A DNA stretch of 15,648 nt from Desulfovibrio sp. (lineage in GTDB: Bacteria > Desulfobacterota > Desulfovibrionia > Desulfovibrionales > Desulfovibrionaceae): the NCBI GenBank assembly GCA_031270875.1, contig JAISXC010000277.1, forward strand, positions 1 to 15,648, given 5' to 3'. The translations under genes and the position numbers were made by a program. Shown in pieces: positions 6,508 through 14,043 of this stretch. How positions within the stretch are numbered: position 1 is the stretch's first letter; every line of letters begins with the position of its first letter. The notes below the pieces were generated by a model. It saw only the letters and a program-made list of their open reading frames with translations, had not been told where the DNA came from and did not search any database.

Positions 6508-7338
6508 ATGCGGGTTTCCATCATTATTCTTGCTTCTTGTCTGTGCGTGAGCTTCGCGTTCGCTGAAGCCGCGCAAGCCGCGGGCGGGGTGCGCATGTCC
6601 AGCACCATCGGGCCCGTGGATGCCGGCATCGTGCCCCTGCTGGCGAAAACCTATGAGCGGAAAAGCGGCGTCAAGGTGACCTTTGAGGCGGCGGGCACAG
6701 GCGCCACTCTGGAAAAGGCCAGAAAAGGAAATTTCGACATGGTGATGGTTCACGCGAGGAAACTGGAGGATCAGTTCATCGCCGAAGGCTACGGCACGGA
6801 CAGGCGTGACGTTATGTACAATGACTTCGTTATATTGGGTCCCAAGGATGATCCGGCCCGCATCAGGGGCATGAAAAGCGCCCCCGAAGCCTTTGCCGCC
6901 ATAGCGAAAGCCGGGGCTTCTTTCGTCAGCAGAAACGACAGATCAGGCACTCATGTGAAGGAAATGGAAATCTGGGAAAAGGCCGGGACAACGCCCTCTG
7001 GGGACTGGTACGACCGTTTCGCCGACGGAAAAAAAGGCAACAGGGCCACTACCCTGTATACCAACGAAAAAAAGGCCTATACGTTGATGGACAGGGCTAC
7101 CTACCTGACCCTGAAAAAAGAAATTTCCCTGACGCCGCTGGTGGAGGGCGACCGGATATTGTTGAACTTCATCGCCGTCATCGCCGTCAATCCGGAAAAA
7201 TTTCCTTCCGTGCACGCGGCGGAAACCAGGGCATTTATGGACTGGCTTGTGGGAGATGAAGCCCAAGGCATCATCAGAATCTTCGGCGTGGACACATACG
7301 GGGAACCCCTCTTCTTTCCCAACGCGAAAAAACGGTAG
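6508..7338 (+). CDS. TupA-like periplasmic binding protein, diverged paralogue
   Basis: This 276-residue exported protein has a Sec signal peptide (1-24, cut after AAQA) and aligns along its length with the canonical TupA encoded two genes later. Shared segments include AAGTGATLEKARKGNFD, VMYNDFVILGP, SRNDRSGTH (141-149) and EKKAYTLMDRATY. The oxyanion-binding loop that reads TTTSTRDSG in the canonical copy is SSTIGPVDAG here (31-40), so several expected ligand residues are replaced. The second-lobe Arg (R142) is kept. It is also shorter in the segment after position 160. It may bind tungstate differently, bind another oxyanion, or act as a sensor (inference). The start at ATG 6508 has an AAGGGAGG site and precedes a clean signal peptide; an in-frame ATG at 6334 was rejected. 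Confidence 0.85.
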   Translation: MRVSIIILASCLCVSFAFAEAAQAAGGVRMSSTIGPVDAGIVPLLAKTYERKSGVKVTFEAAGTGATLEKARKGNFDMVMVHARKLEDQFIAEGYGTDRRDVMYNDFVILGPKDDPARIRGMKSAPEAFAAIAKAGASFVSRNDRSGTHVKEMEIWEKAGTTPSGDWYDRFADGKKGNRATTLYTNEKKAYTLMDRATYLTLKKEISLTPLVEGDRILLNFIAVIAVNPEKFPSVHAAETRAFMDWLVGDEAQGIIRIFGVDTYGEPLFFPNAKKR

Positions 7339-7390
7339 CCCGAGAGAACGGCTTTGCCTGTCGGCAACGTCAATCAACGGAGGTACGCCC

Positions 7391-9334
7391 ATGCAACGTT
7401 CCGTCTATCTGAAACTGGTTTCTCCCTCCGAGGCTCTGCGGATTCTTCTGGATGCCTTTGCCGCGAGTCCTCTGAAGCAGGAGGCCATACCCCTGTCTCA
7501 GGCCCACGGCCGAGTCCTGGCTGAAGCCGCCACAGCGCGGCTTTCCTCCCCCGCCTTTCACGGGGCCGCGATGGACGGCGTGGCTGTCGCCGCTGAGGAG
7601 ACATTCGGCGCCTCGGAACGTCATCCCAAGGTCTTGCGCCTGGGCGAAAAAGCGCACTGGATAAATACAGGCCACATTCTGCCGCGCGGATGCAATGCCG
7701 TCATCATGGTGGAGCATCTCGTCCCCGGAAAAGACGGGTCCGGGCACGAAACCGTGACCGTCGAAAAGGCGGCTTTCCCCTGGCAACATGTGCGCAAGCT
7801 GGGTGAAGACATTGTGGCCACGGAAATTGTGCTTCCGCCGGGCTCGCTCATAGGCCCGTACCAGCTGGGTGCCCTCGCGGCGGCCGGAATCACGCGCCCT
7901 GTGGTGTTCAAAAAGCCGAAAGTGGCGATTGTTCCCAGCGGTTCTGAACTGATCCCTCTGGAGGAAGCCACGGAAGAGATATTGGGGCAAGGAGAGAAGC
8001 TCCCGGAATTCAACAGTCTTACCTTGGCGGCCATGGTGCGCGAAGCGGGAGGCGAGCCTGTCATCCGTCCCATAGTTCCGGATCGGGAAGAGGAACTCCG
8101 TCGGGCGCTTCTGGAGGCGGTGGAAAGCGACGTTGACCTTGTGGTGGTCAATGCCGGCTCCTCCGCCGGGAGCGAGGATTACACGGCGGAAGTCATTGCG
8201 GGCCTTGGAGAACTACTCGCGCACGGCATTTCCATGATGCCGGGCAAGCCCACAGCTTTTGGCCGCATCAAGGGCAAACCCGTTCTGGGCATCCCGGGCT
8301 ATCCCGTTTCCGCCATACTGGCCTTTGAAGAACTCGGACAGCCGCTCCTGGTCGCCTGGATGGGCAGAAGCATGCCGGAACCGGCTGTGGAACATGCCGT
8401 GTTTCCGCAGGACATCCCTTCGCGTCCGGGCATGGAGGAATTTATCAGGGTCAAGCTGGGCCTTGTGGATGACAATCTTATAGCTGTTCCCCTGCCCCGG
8501 GGCGCCGGAACGGTCAGCAGCCTCAGCCGGGCCGAGGGCATATTGCGTCTGCCCGCGGATTCCGAAGGGCTGAGCGCCGGCAGCCGGAGCCCGGTAAGAC
8601 TGATCAAATCCGCGCGGGACATAGCCGGTTCCCTGCTTGCCATAGGCAGCCACGACAACACCCTGGATATTCTGGACAGCCTGCTGCGCAAACTCCACCC
8701 CGGCCGCAGTTTTACCTCCTCCAACGTCGGTTCTCTGGGTGGTCTCATGGCCTTGAGGGAAAGACGCTGCCACCTGGCGGGCTCGCACCTCCTGAGCGAA
8801 GACGGCGAATATAACAGAGACGCCGTCCGGCGGCATCTTTCCGGCTTTCCGGTACAACTTGTGCGTCTGGTGGACAGGGAGCAGGGCTTCATCGTGCCGC
8901 CGGGCAATCCGCGATCCATAACCTCCCTGCGGGATCTGACCCAAACGGGGCTGCGCTTCATCAACCGGCAGAGGGGCAGCGGCACCCGTGTGCTGCTTGA
9001 TTTCCACCTGAAGCGTCTGGGTCTGTCCCCCGGAGCCATTGCGGGATACGAAGACGAGGAATACACGCACATGCAGATCGCGGCCGCCGTCCTGTCAGAA
9101 CGCGCGGATGTGGGCTTGGGCGTCAAGTCGGCCGCTGTGGCATTGAAGCTGGATTTTGTTCCGTTCGCGGTGGAGGAGTACGATCTTGTCATCCCCATGC
9201 GCTACTGGGAAGACGAGCGCATCCAGGATTTGGCGGCCCTGGCGCGTTCGGATGTCTTCAAGGAAGTCGTGACGGGCATGGGGGGCTACTCTGTGGAAAA
9301 GAGCGGGGAACTGGTCTGGACTTTCCCCGGGTAG
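7391..9334 (+). CDS. moeA: MoeA fused to a periplasmic-binding-protein-like domain
   Basis: This 647-residue cytoplasmic fusion begins with MoeA (about 1-405), the enzyme that inserts molybdate or tungstate into adenylylated molybdopterin. Motifs: HGRVLAE (39-45), AMDGVAV (60-66, usually AMDGYAV), SGSEL (183-187), NAGSSAGSEDYT (254-265, with the conserved Asp at 263), MMPGKP (282-287) and GIPGYPVSA (300-308). Residues about 412-640 form a PBP-like domain with NRQRGSGTR (525-533), an anion-binding-type loop, and VPPGNP at 502-507. This MoeA-PBP_like architecture is known in anaerobes. The extra domain may bind free molybdate or tungstate, or sense it (inference). The ATG has a CGGAGG site, 52 bases after the first tupA-like gene. 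Its position between two binding-protein genes suggests a tungsten-dedicated MoeA. Confidence 0.9.
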   Translation: MQRSVYLKLVSPSEALRILLDAFAASPLKQEAIPLSQAHGRVLAEAATARLSSPAFHGAAMDGVAVAAEETFGASERHPKVLRLGEKAHWINTGHILPRGCNAVIMVEHLVPGKDGSGHETVTVEKAAFPWQHVRKLGEDIVATEIVLPPGSLIGPYQLGALAAAGITRPVVFKKPKVAIVPSGSELIPLEEATEEILGQGEKLPEFNSLTLAAMVREAGGEPVIRPIVPDREEELRRALLEAVESDVDLVVVNAGSSAGSEDYTAEVIAGLGELLAHGISMMPGKPTAFGRIKGKPVLGIPGYPVSAILAFEELGQPLLVAWMGRSMPEPAVEHAVFPQDIPSRPGMEEFIRVKLGLVDDNLIAVPLPRGAGTVSSLSRAEGILRLPADSEGLSAGSRSPVRLIKSARDIAGSLLAIGSHDNTLDILDSLLRKLHPGRSFTSSNVGSLGGLMALRERRCHLAGSHLLSEDGEYNRDAVRRHLSGFPVQLVRLVDREQGFIVPPGNPRSITSLRDLTQTGLRFINRQRGSGTRVLLDFHLKRLGLSPGAIAGYEDEEYTHMQIAAAVLSERADVGLGVKSAAVALKLDFVPFAVEEYDLVIPMRYWEDERIQDLAALARSDVFKEVVTGMGGYSVEKSGELVWTFPG

Positions 9335-9360
9335 GACATCACTTGAAAAGGAGAAGCGTC

Positions 9361-10245
9361 ATGAAGAAATGTTTTTGGATGAGTTTTTCAGCGTTGATTC
9401 TGGCACTTTTTGTTGTTTCCAGTGGCAATGCCGCGGAAACCATAAAAATGTCCACGACCACCAGCACGCGCGATTCGGGTCTGCTGGATTTCCTGTTGCC
9501 GGAATTCACCAAGGATACGGGCATTACAGTGCAGGTGCTGGCCAAAGGCACAGGCGCGGCCATACGCGACGGCATGGACGGGAACGTGGATGTGCTTTTC
9601 GTGCACGACCCGGCGAGAGAGAAAAAATTTGTGGATGACGGCTTCGGCACCAAGCGTTACGAAGTCATGCACAATGACTTTGTCCTCGTTGGTCCGGCGA
9701 GCGATCCTGCCGGCATCAAGGGCGACAGGAGTGTGTTGTCCGCTTTCAAGAAAATCGCCGCCAAAGGCTGTCCTTTCATTTCCCGCGGTGACGACAGCGG
9801 CACCCACGCCAAAGAGCTCTCGCTGTGGAAGCGGAGTGGAGTGCCCTTGACCCAAAAGGGCTACAAGGTGAAAGAGGCCACCCTGTCCTTTGAAACGCCT
9901 GAGGGAGCCTGGTATTTGAGCATAGGCCAGGGCATGGGCAAAACCCTGATAATGGCCGAGGAAAAACAGGCGTACACGCTGGCGGACCGCGGCACGTTCA
10001 TTCAGCAGAAATACGGCAAGACTCCGCCGGTTGCCTTGGAAATACTGGTCGAGGGAGACAAGGGGCTGTTCAATCCTTACGGAGTCATTCCGGTCAATCC
10101 CAAAAAATATCCCTCGGCCAAGGTCGGACCTGCCACCAAGTTCGCTGAATGGCTTGTCTCGCTGAAGGGGCAGCAGATCATCGCCCGGTACAAGCTGGAG
10201 GGCAAGCAGCTCTTTTTCCCGGACGCCATGCCGAACGCGAAATGA
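9361..10245 (+). CDS. tupA: Tungstate-binding periplasmic protein
   Basis: This 294-residue protein is the substrate-binding part of the TupABC tungstate importer. A Sec signal peptide spans 1-24 (cut after SGNA). The mature protein begins near the hallmark STTTSTRDSGLLD (31-43), whose Thr/Ser residues hold the oxyanion. The second-lobe motif SRGDDSGTH (141-149) includes R142, which is residue 118 of the predicted mature chain; as I recall, an Arg of that number was shown to be critical in Desulfovibrio alaskensis TupA. EEKQAYTLADRGTF and NPYGVIPVNP are typical of the family. The ATG has an AAAAGGAG site; an in-frame TTG at 9343 was rejected. It lies 26 bases after the moeA fusion and is followed by a strong hairpin. 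Confidence 0.93.
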   Translation: MKKCFWMSFSALILALFVVSSGNAAETIKMSTTTSTRDSGLLDFLLPEFTKDTGITVQVLAKGTGAAIRDGMDGNVDVLFVHDPAREKKFVDDGFGTKRYEVMHNDFVLVGPASDPAGIKGDRSVLSAFKKIAAKGCPFISRGDDSGTHAKELSLWKRSGVPLTQKGYKVKEATLSFETPEGAWYLSIGQGMGKTLIMAEEKQAYTLADRGTFIQQKYGKTPPVALEILVEGDKGLFNPYGVIPVNPKKYPSAKVGPATKFAEWLVSLKGQQIIARYKLEGKQLFFPDAMPNAK

Positions 10246-10262
10246 AAAATAGCGTGTGAAAC

Positions 10263-10300
10263 AGCGGCTCCGGAAGACTTTTCCGCTTTCCGGAGCCGTT
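10263..10300 (+). repeat. Stem-loop between tupA and tupB
   Basis: CGGCTCCGGAA (10265-10275) pairs perfectly with TTCCGGAGCCG (10288-10298), with one G-T and one A-T pair possible outside and a 12-base loop. Bases after it are not T-rich, so it is not a standard intrinsic terminator. Hairpins at this place often protect the mRNA of the abundant binding protein from decay or lower expression of the membrane subunits; that role is inferred here. Confidence 0.7.
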
Positions 10301-10323
10301 CGGGCGCTCCTCAAAAAGACTCC

Positions 10324-11022
10324 ATGGGACAGATGTTTTTTGACAGCCTCGCTTCAGCCTTCTCCCTGATTGTCAGCGGCGACCGGGAACTGTGGAGCAT
10401 TGTCCTTCTCTCGTTGCGCTGCACCTTCCTGGCTTGTTGCGGCGCCGCGCTGGTGGGGGTGCCCCTGGCCTTCTTTCTGGTCAATCATGTTTTCCCGGGG
10501 AAAAGGCTGGTCATCCTTGTGCTTAATTCGCTTTTGGCATTGCCTACCGTGGTGGTGGGACTTTTCTTATATGTTCTTATAGCCCGGCGCGGGATTTTTG
10601 GCCCCCTGGATCTGCTTTACTCGCCGGCTGCCATCACTCTGGGACAAACGGTGCTGATCCTGCCATTGATAGCCATGCTTTCCTATACGGCCTTCAGCCG
10701 GCTGGACAGCCGCTACCGCGAAACGGCGCTGACTCTGGGCGCTGATGAGTGGCAGGCTAACAAAACCGTATTGCGGGAAGCCCGTTTCGCCATGATCGGC
10801 GCCGTGTGCGCGGCCTACGGGCGCGGCATTGCCGAGGTGGGGGTAAGCATGATGCTGGGCGGCAATATCCAGGGATATACCCGCACCATGACGACCGCCA
10901 TGGCTCTGGAATACGACAAAGGCGCTTTTACGCTCTCGCTGGGCCTGGGCGTGGTGCTCCTCCTGGTAAGTTTTGTGTTGAACATAGCCCTTGGCTGTTT
11001 CCAGGGCAAACTTGATCCCTGA
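10324..11022 (+). CDS. tupB: Tungstate ABC transporter permease
   Basis: This 232-residue inner-membrane subunit of the tungstate importer has about five hydrophobic segments (near 21-55, 61-86, 98-122, 155-180 and 200-225). The cytoplasmic coupling loop RETALTLGADEWQANKTVLREAR corresponds to the EAA motif and should dock on TupC. GIAEVGVSMMLGGN follows, typical of the TupB/WtpB/ModB group. The ribosome site before the ATG is weak (CAAAAAGA), which together with the hairpin upstream would give less permease than binding protein. It ends 3 bases before tupC. Confidence 0.92.
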   Translation: MGQMFFDSLASAFSLIVSGDRELWSIVLLSLRCTFLACCGAALVGVPLAFFLVNHVFPGKRLVILVLNSLLALPTVVVGLFLYVLIARRGIFGPLDLLYSPAAITLGQTVLILPLIAMLSYTAFSRLDSRYRETALTLGADEWQANKTVLREARFAMIGAVCAAYGRGIAEVGVSMMLGGNIQGYTRTMTTAMALEYDKGAFTLSLGLGVVLLLVSFVLNIALGCFQGKLDP

Positions 11023-11025
11023 TTC

Positions 11026-12003
11026 ATGCCGCCCCTGTATGAATTGCGCAATCTCCGCCGCAGCTTTGACGGGCGCGAAGTTCTGCATGTTGATCACCTG
11101 TGTGTGGATGAGGGAGAGCTTTATGCCCTTTTGGGGGCCAACGGCGCGGGAAAATCCACACTTATGCGCATTCTGGCTTTTCTTGACTCGCCGAGCAGCG
11201 GGGAACTTTTTTTCCGTGGAGAACTGACGCAAAAACGGCAGATGGCGCTCCACCGGCAGGGAGTGGTTCTGGTGCCGCAATTTCCGGTGATGTTTACCGG
11301 AAGCCTTTTGTATAATATCGAATATCCCATGATTCTCAAAAATGTCTCCGTCGCCAGGCGCAGAAGCCGCGCCGTGGAATTGCTGGATATGGTCGGTCTG
11401 GTCGGTCTGCGCAAGGCGCCGGCCCGGCATCTCTCCGGCGGAGAAGCGCAACGGGCGAGCATTGCCAGGGCTCTTGCCGCCGGGGCTCAGGTTCTCTTTT
11501 TCGATGAACCCACCGCCAATGTGGATCATCGCTCCACAACGGAAATCACAACCCTGATCCGTGAGCTGTGGTCTTCGCACCGCCTCTCCATATTCATCAC
11601 CACACACAATGCGGACATGGCCGGGGAATTGTGCCGCCGCCAGATTTTCCTCGCCGGGGGACGCCTTGTGAAACGGCATATCCTGCCCGGCGGCAGAACA
11701 GCCTGGCCGTCAGAGCTTTGCCTCTCACGCGCGGGGCGGACATGCGCGCTTCTGCCGCCCGACGCTTTGCAGGGAACGGGCACGGTGCATCCCGCGGCCG
11801 TGGTGCGCGGCCTTTCCTCCGTAGCGGCCGGGGTCGCGTTGCAACTATCATTGACGGGAGTCTGGGAAGAGGATATTCTCTTGGAAGATGCGGAAAGCGT
11901 TCGCCTGGCTTCCGCCTTGCGGCTTGGAGATACACTTGAGGTGCGGATGCATGGAGTTCACCATTCTGCGCGTGAACATGACGACCGGGGAATGCCGCTT
12001 TGA
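11026..12003 (+). CDS. tupC: Tungstate ABC transporter ATP-binding protein
   Basis: This 325-residue ATPase energises tungstate import with TupB. Walker A is GANGAGKST (37-45), the Q-loop falls at PQFP (84-87), the signature is LSGGE (136-140), Walker B is VLFFDEP (156-162) and the switch His is H194. After about residue 250 comes a domain of roughly 60 residues with an alternating beta pattern (GVALQLSLTGVWEEDILLED, then LRLGDTLEVRM), likely a TOBE-type oxyanion-sensing domain that may give feedback on uptake. The last 18 codons overlap the start of the next gene by 53 bases, and that tail looks unconserved. It starts 3 bases after tupB, so the two are coupled. Confidence 0.92.
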   Translation: MPPLYELRNLRRSFDGREVLHVDHLCVDEGELYALLGANGAGKSTLMRILAFLDSPSSGELFFRGELTQKRQMALHRQGVVLVPQFPVMFTGSLLYNIEYPMILKNVSVARRRSRAVELLDMVGLVGLRKAPARHLSGGEAQRASIARALAAGAQVLFFDEPTANVDHRSTTEITTLIRELWSSHRLSIFITTHNADMAGELCRRQIFLAGGRLVKRHILPGGRTAWPSELCLSRAGRTCALLPPDALQGTGTVHPAAVVRGLSSVAAGVALQLSLTGVWEEDILLEDAESVRLASALRLGDTLEVRMHGVHHSAREHDDRGMPL

Positions 12004-13681
12004 GCCTTTGCCGGAAGTGTATGCTGGGCTTGGAGGACGGGGGCTCACTTCAAGCATCGTCGCCGCTGAGGTAGAAGCCTCATGCAGCCCGTTGGGACCG
12101 CGCAACAAGCTTGTTTTCGCTCCCGGTCTTTTGGGAGGAACAAACTGCGCCAACGTCAACCGCGTTTCCGTGGGCTGTAAAAGTCCCCTGACCGGCGGCA
12201 TCAAGGAATCGAACGCCGGCGGCGTGCCCGGCGGGCAACTTGCCGCGCTTGGCATCAGCGCCGTCGTCATTGAAGGCCTTGCCAGGGAAGGGTGCTGGCG
12301 TGTGCTGGAAATAGGCAGAACCCGCGCGCGCCTTGTCCCTTCCACCGTGCACGGCCTCAATAATTATTCCGTCGTGTCCCGGCTTGCGGGGGAGTATGGC
12401 AAGTCTTGCGGCTACATCAGCATAGGCCGGGCCGGAGAGTACCGCCTTGCCGCTTCCAGCATCGCCTTTACGGATCAGGATACCCATCCGACGCGTCATG
12501 CCGGCCGGGGAGGCGCCGGAGCGGTCATGGGCGCCAAAGGGCTCAAGGCCATCATTGTCAACCCGGAAGGAAGTCTTCCTCTTCCCGTCAAGGATGCGGA
12601 AGCTTTCGGGAAAGCGGCCAGACGTTTTGCCGCGGCTTTGAAAGGCAACCCGGTAAGCGGCGGAAGCCTGACGAATTACGGTACCGCCGTGCTCGTCAAC
12701 GTCGTGAACGAAGCCGGGGGACTCCCCACGCGTAACTTCCGGCATGGGCGCTTTAACGGACACGAGTCCTTGTCCGGTGAAACACTGCACCGCCTTACCA
12801 AAAAAAGAGGAGGGAAGGTTGCCCGCGGCTGCATGCCGGGTTGCGTCGTTCAGTGCAGCGGAACATTTCTGGACAAGGGGGGAGGCTATGTGACCAAGTG
12901 GCCGGAACTTGAGACCATCTGGGCTTTTGGGCCGAATGCCGGCATTGATGACCTGGACATGGTGGCGCGCTACGACAGGTTTTGCGATGATGTGGGAGTG
13001 GATACCATTGATGTGGGAAGCGCTCTGTCCCTTTTGATGGAAGCCGGAGTGCTTCCTTTCGGAGATGCCGGGGCCGCTCTGAAACTGGTGGAGGAAATAA
13101 GCGCCGGAACCGCCATGGGCCGGGTGCTGGGCAGCGGCGCTGCGATAACGGGCAAGGTGTTCGGGCTGCGGCGGATACCGGCGGTCAAGGGACAAAGCCT
13201 GTCTGCTTTTGATCCGCGCGCGATCAAAGGCCAGGGGGTCACATATGCCACCACGCCCATGGGCGCGGACCACACTGCGGGCTTCGCGGTCGCCGCCAAT
13301 CTTCTCAATGTCGGCGGGCAGGTTGACCCTCTGGGAAAAGAAGGTCAGATCGCGCTTTCAAGGCGCATGCAAATTGCCGCAGCGGCAATGGACAGCATAG
13401 GGATCTGCCTGTTCGCCGGCCTCGCCGCCTTGGATGCTCCCGAAACGCAATCCTGCCTGGTGGACATGCTCAACGCCAAGTTCGGTCTGACCTTGGGCGT
13501 GGAGGATATCGCCGACCTGGGCAAAAAAGTGCTGCGCCTTGAAGTGGACTTCAATCGTCGGGCCGGTTTTACCGAGGCGGCCGACCGTTTGCCGGATTTT
13601 TTCAGCGACGAGGAAATCGCGCCGCATGCCGCGAAATTTGACATAAGCGCGCGGGATCTGGAATCCGTGCTTGATTTATAG
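11951..13681 (+). CDS. Aldehyde:ferredoxin oxidoreductase family tungstoenzyme
   Basis: This 576-residue cytoplasmic enzyme belongs to the AOR family, which holds tungsten (or molybdenum) on two pterins beside a [4Fe-4S] cluster and typically oxidises aldehydes to acids using ferredoxin. The N-terminal domain has GLGGRGLTS (26-34) and KSPLTGG (77-83). RHAGRGGAGAVMGAKGLKAI (182-201) and GVDTIDVG (349-356) are classic pterin-domain motifs. Cluster ligands are C294, C298 and C302, with C486 as the fourth; the first spacing is C-x3-C, where well-studied archaeal AOR has C-x2-C. The true substrate is unknown. The ATG at 11951 has a TTGAGG site 9 bases away, inside the end of tupC; the longer frame starting at 11888 was rejected. 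No ferredoxin-like partner gene follows it here. Confidence 0.9.
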   Translation: MEFTILRVNMTTGECRFEPLPEVYAGLGGRGLTSSIVAAEVEASCSPLGPRNKLVFAPGLLGGTNCANVNRVSVGCKSPLTGGIKESNAGGVPGGQLAALGISAVVIEGLAREGCWRVLEIGRTRARLVPSTVHGLNNYSVVSRLAGEYGKSCGYISIGRAGEYRLAASSIAFTDQDTHPTRHAGRGGAGAVMGAKGLKAIIVNPEGSLPLPVKDAEAFGKAARRFAAALKGNPVSGGSLTNYGTAVLVNVVNEAGGLPTRNFRHGRFNGHESLSGETLHRLTKKRGGKVARGCMPGCVVQCSGTFLDKGGGYVTKWPELETIWAFGPNAGIDDLDMVARYDRFCDDVGVDTIDVGSALSLLMEAGVLPFGDAGAALKLVEEISAGTAMGRVLGSGAAITGKVFGLRRIPAVKGQSLSAFDPRAIKGQGVTYATTPMGADHTAGFAVAANLLNVGGQVDPLGKEGQIALSRRMQIAAAAMDSIGICLFAGLAALDAPETQSCLVDMLNAKFGLTLGVEDIADLGKKVLRLEVDFNRRAGFTEAADRLPDFFSDEEIAPHAAKFDISARDLESVLDL

Positions 13682-13872
13682 CGTCAGGCCAGAAAGAAGT
13701 GTTCTTCAAAGGGAAACAGCGCGGCGCTCTCCCACAATAAGCCATGCTATGGGGGGGATTACCTTCCCGTGCGCTGAAATTCCATCGTAACAGGCTGTCT
13801 CGTTTTGGGGATCAGCTATCCTGAAGTTTTTCTAAAGCATACCGTTCTCTGGCGACTATGGCAAATTTTGAA

Positions 13873-13916
13873 AGATTGTCGCAAGGCGAATTCACTTCGC
13901 CGTCAAGCGACAATCT
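13873..13916. repeat. Long two-part stem-loop upstream of cbpA
   Basis: AGATTGTCGC (13873-13882) pairs perfectly with GCGACAATCT (13907-13916). Inside, GGCGAA (13885-13890) pairs with TTCGCC (13896-13901) around TTCAC, separated by a small asymmetric internal loop. No T-run follows on either strand, so it may be a bidirectional extragenic repeat rather than a terminator. The inner palindrome is nearly the same as that at 6012-6030. Confidence 0.65.
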
Positions 13917-13959
13917 CAAGCGTAAAATACTATAGCGACAGTATCCCGTTGGTTGCATA

Positions 13960-13987
13960 TTGACCTTGCGGGGGATGATCTTATCTT
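13960..13987 (+). promoter_or_regulatory. Candidate sigma-70-type promoter for the chaperone operon
   Basis: TTGACC (13960-13965) and TATCTT (13982-13987) are separated by 16 bases and lie about 57 bases before the cbpA ATG. The match to consensus is 5/6 and 4/6. No clear heat-shock sigma-32 pair or CIRCE element was seen. Confidence 0.35.
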
Positions 13988-14043
13988 GTGTGAGATTCTT
14001 GCGATAAGCGGCAGAAAATTGCCTCCTGGCGAAGGGGAATGCG

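Larger units (their letters stand above)
13682..14043. other. Gene-free region between the tungsten and chaperone operons
   Basis: No intact gene is visible in these 362 bases. They contain the long stem-loop at 13873-13916 and a candidate promoter at 13960-13987. A weak GGGAT, five-base loop, ATCC hairpin followed by a T-run sits near 13817-13843 and could be a poor terminator. Local GC content is lower than in the genes on either side. The leader from the candidate promoter to the cbpA ATG would be about 50 bases. Confidence 0.65.

Noticed and set aside
13682..13741. Minus-strand open frame ending LLWESAALFPFEEHFFLA
   Set aside because: Protein-like, but only 20 codons with a stop just before it and no recognised family; could be a gene remnant or chance.
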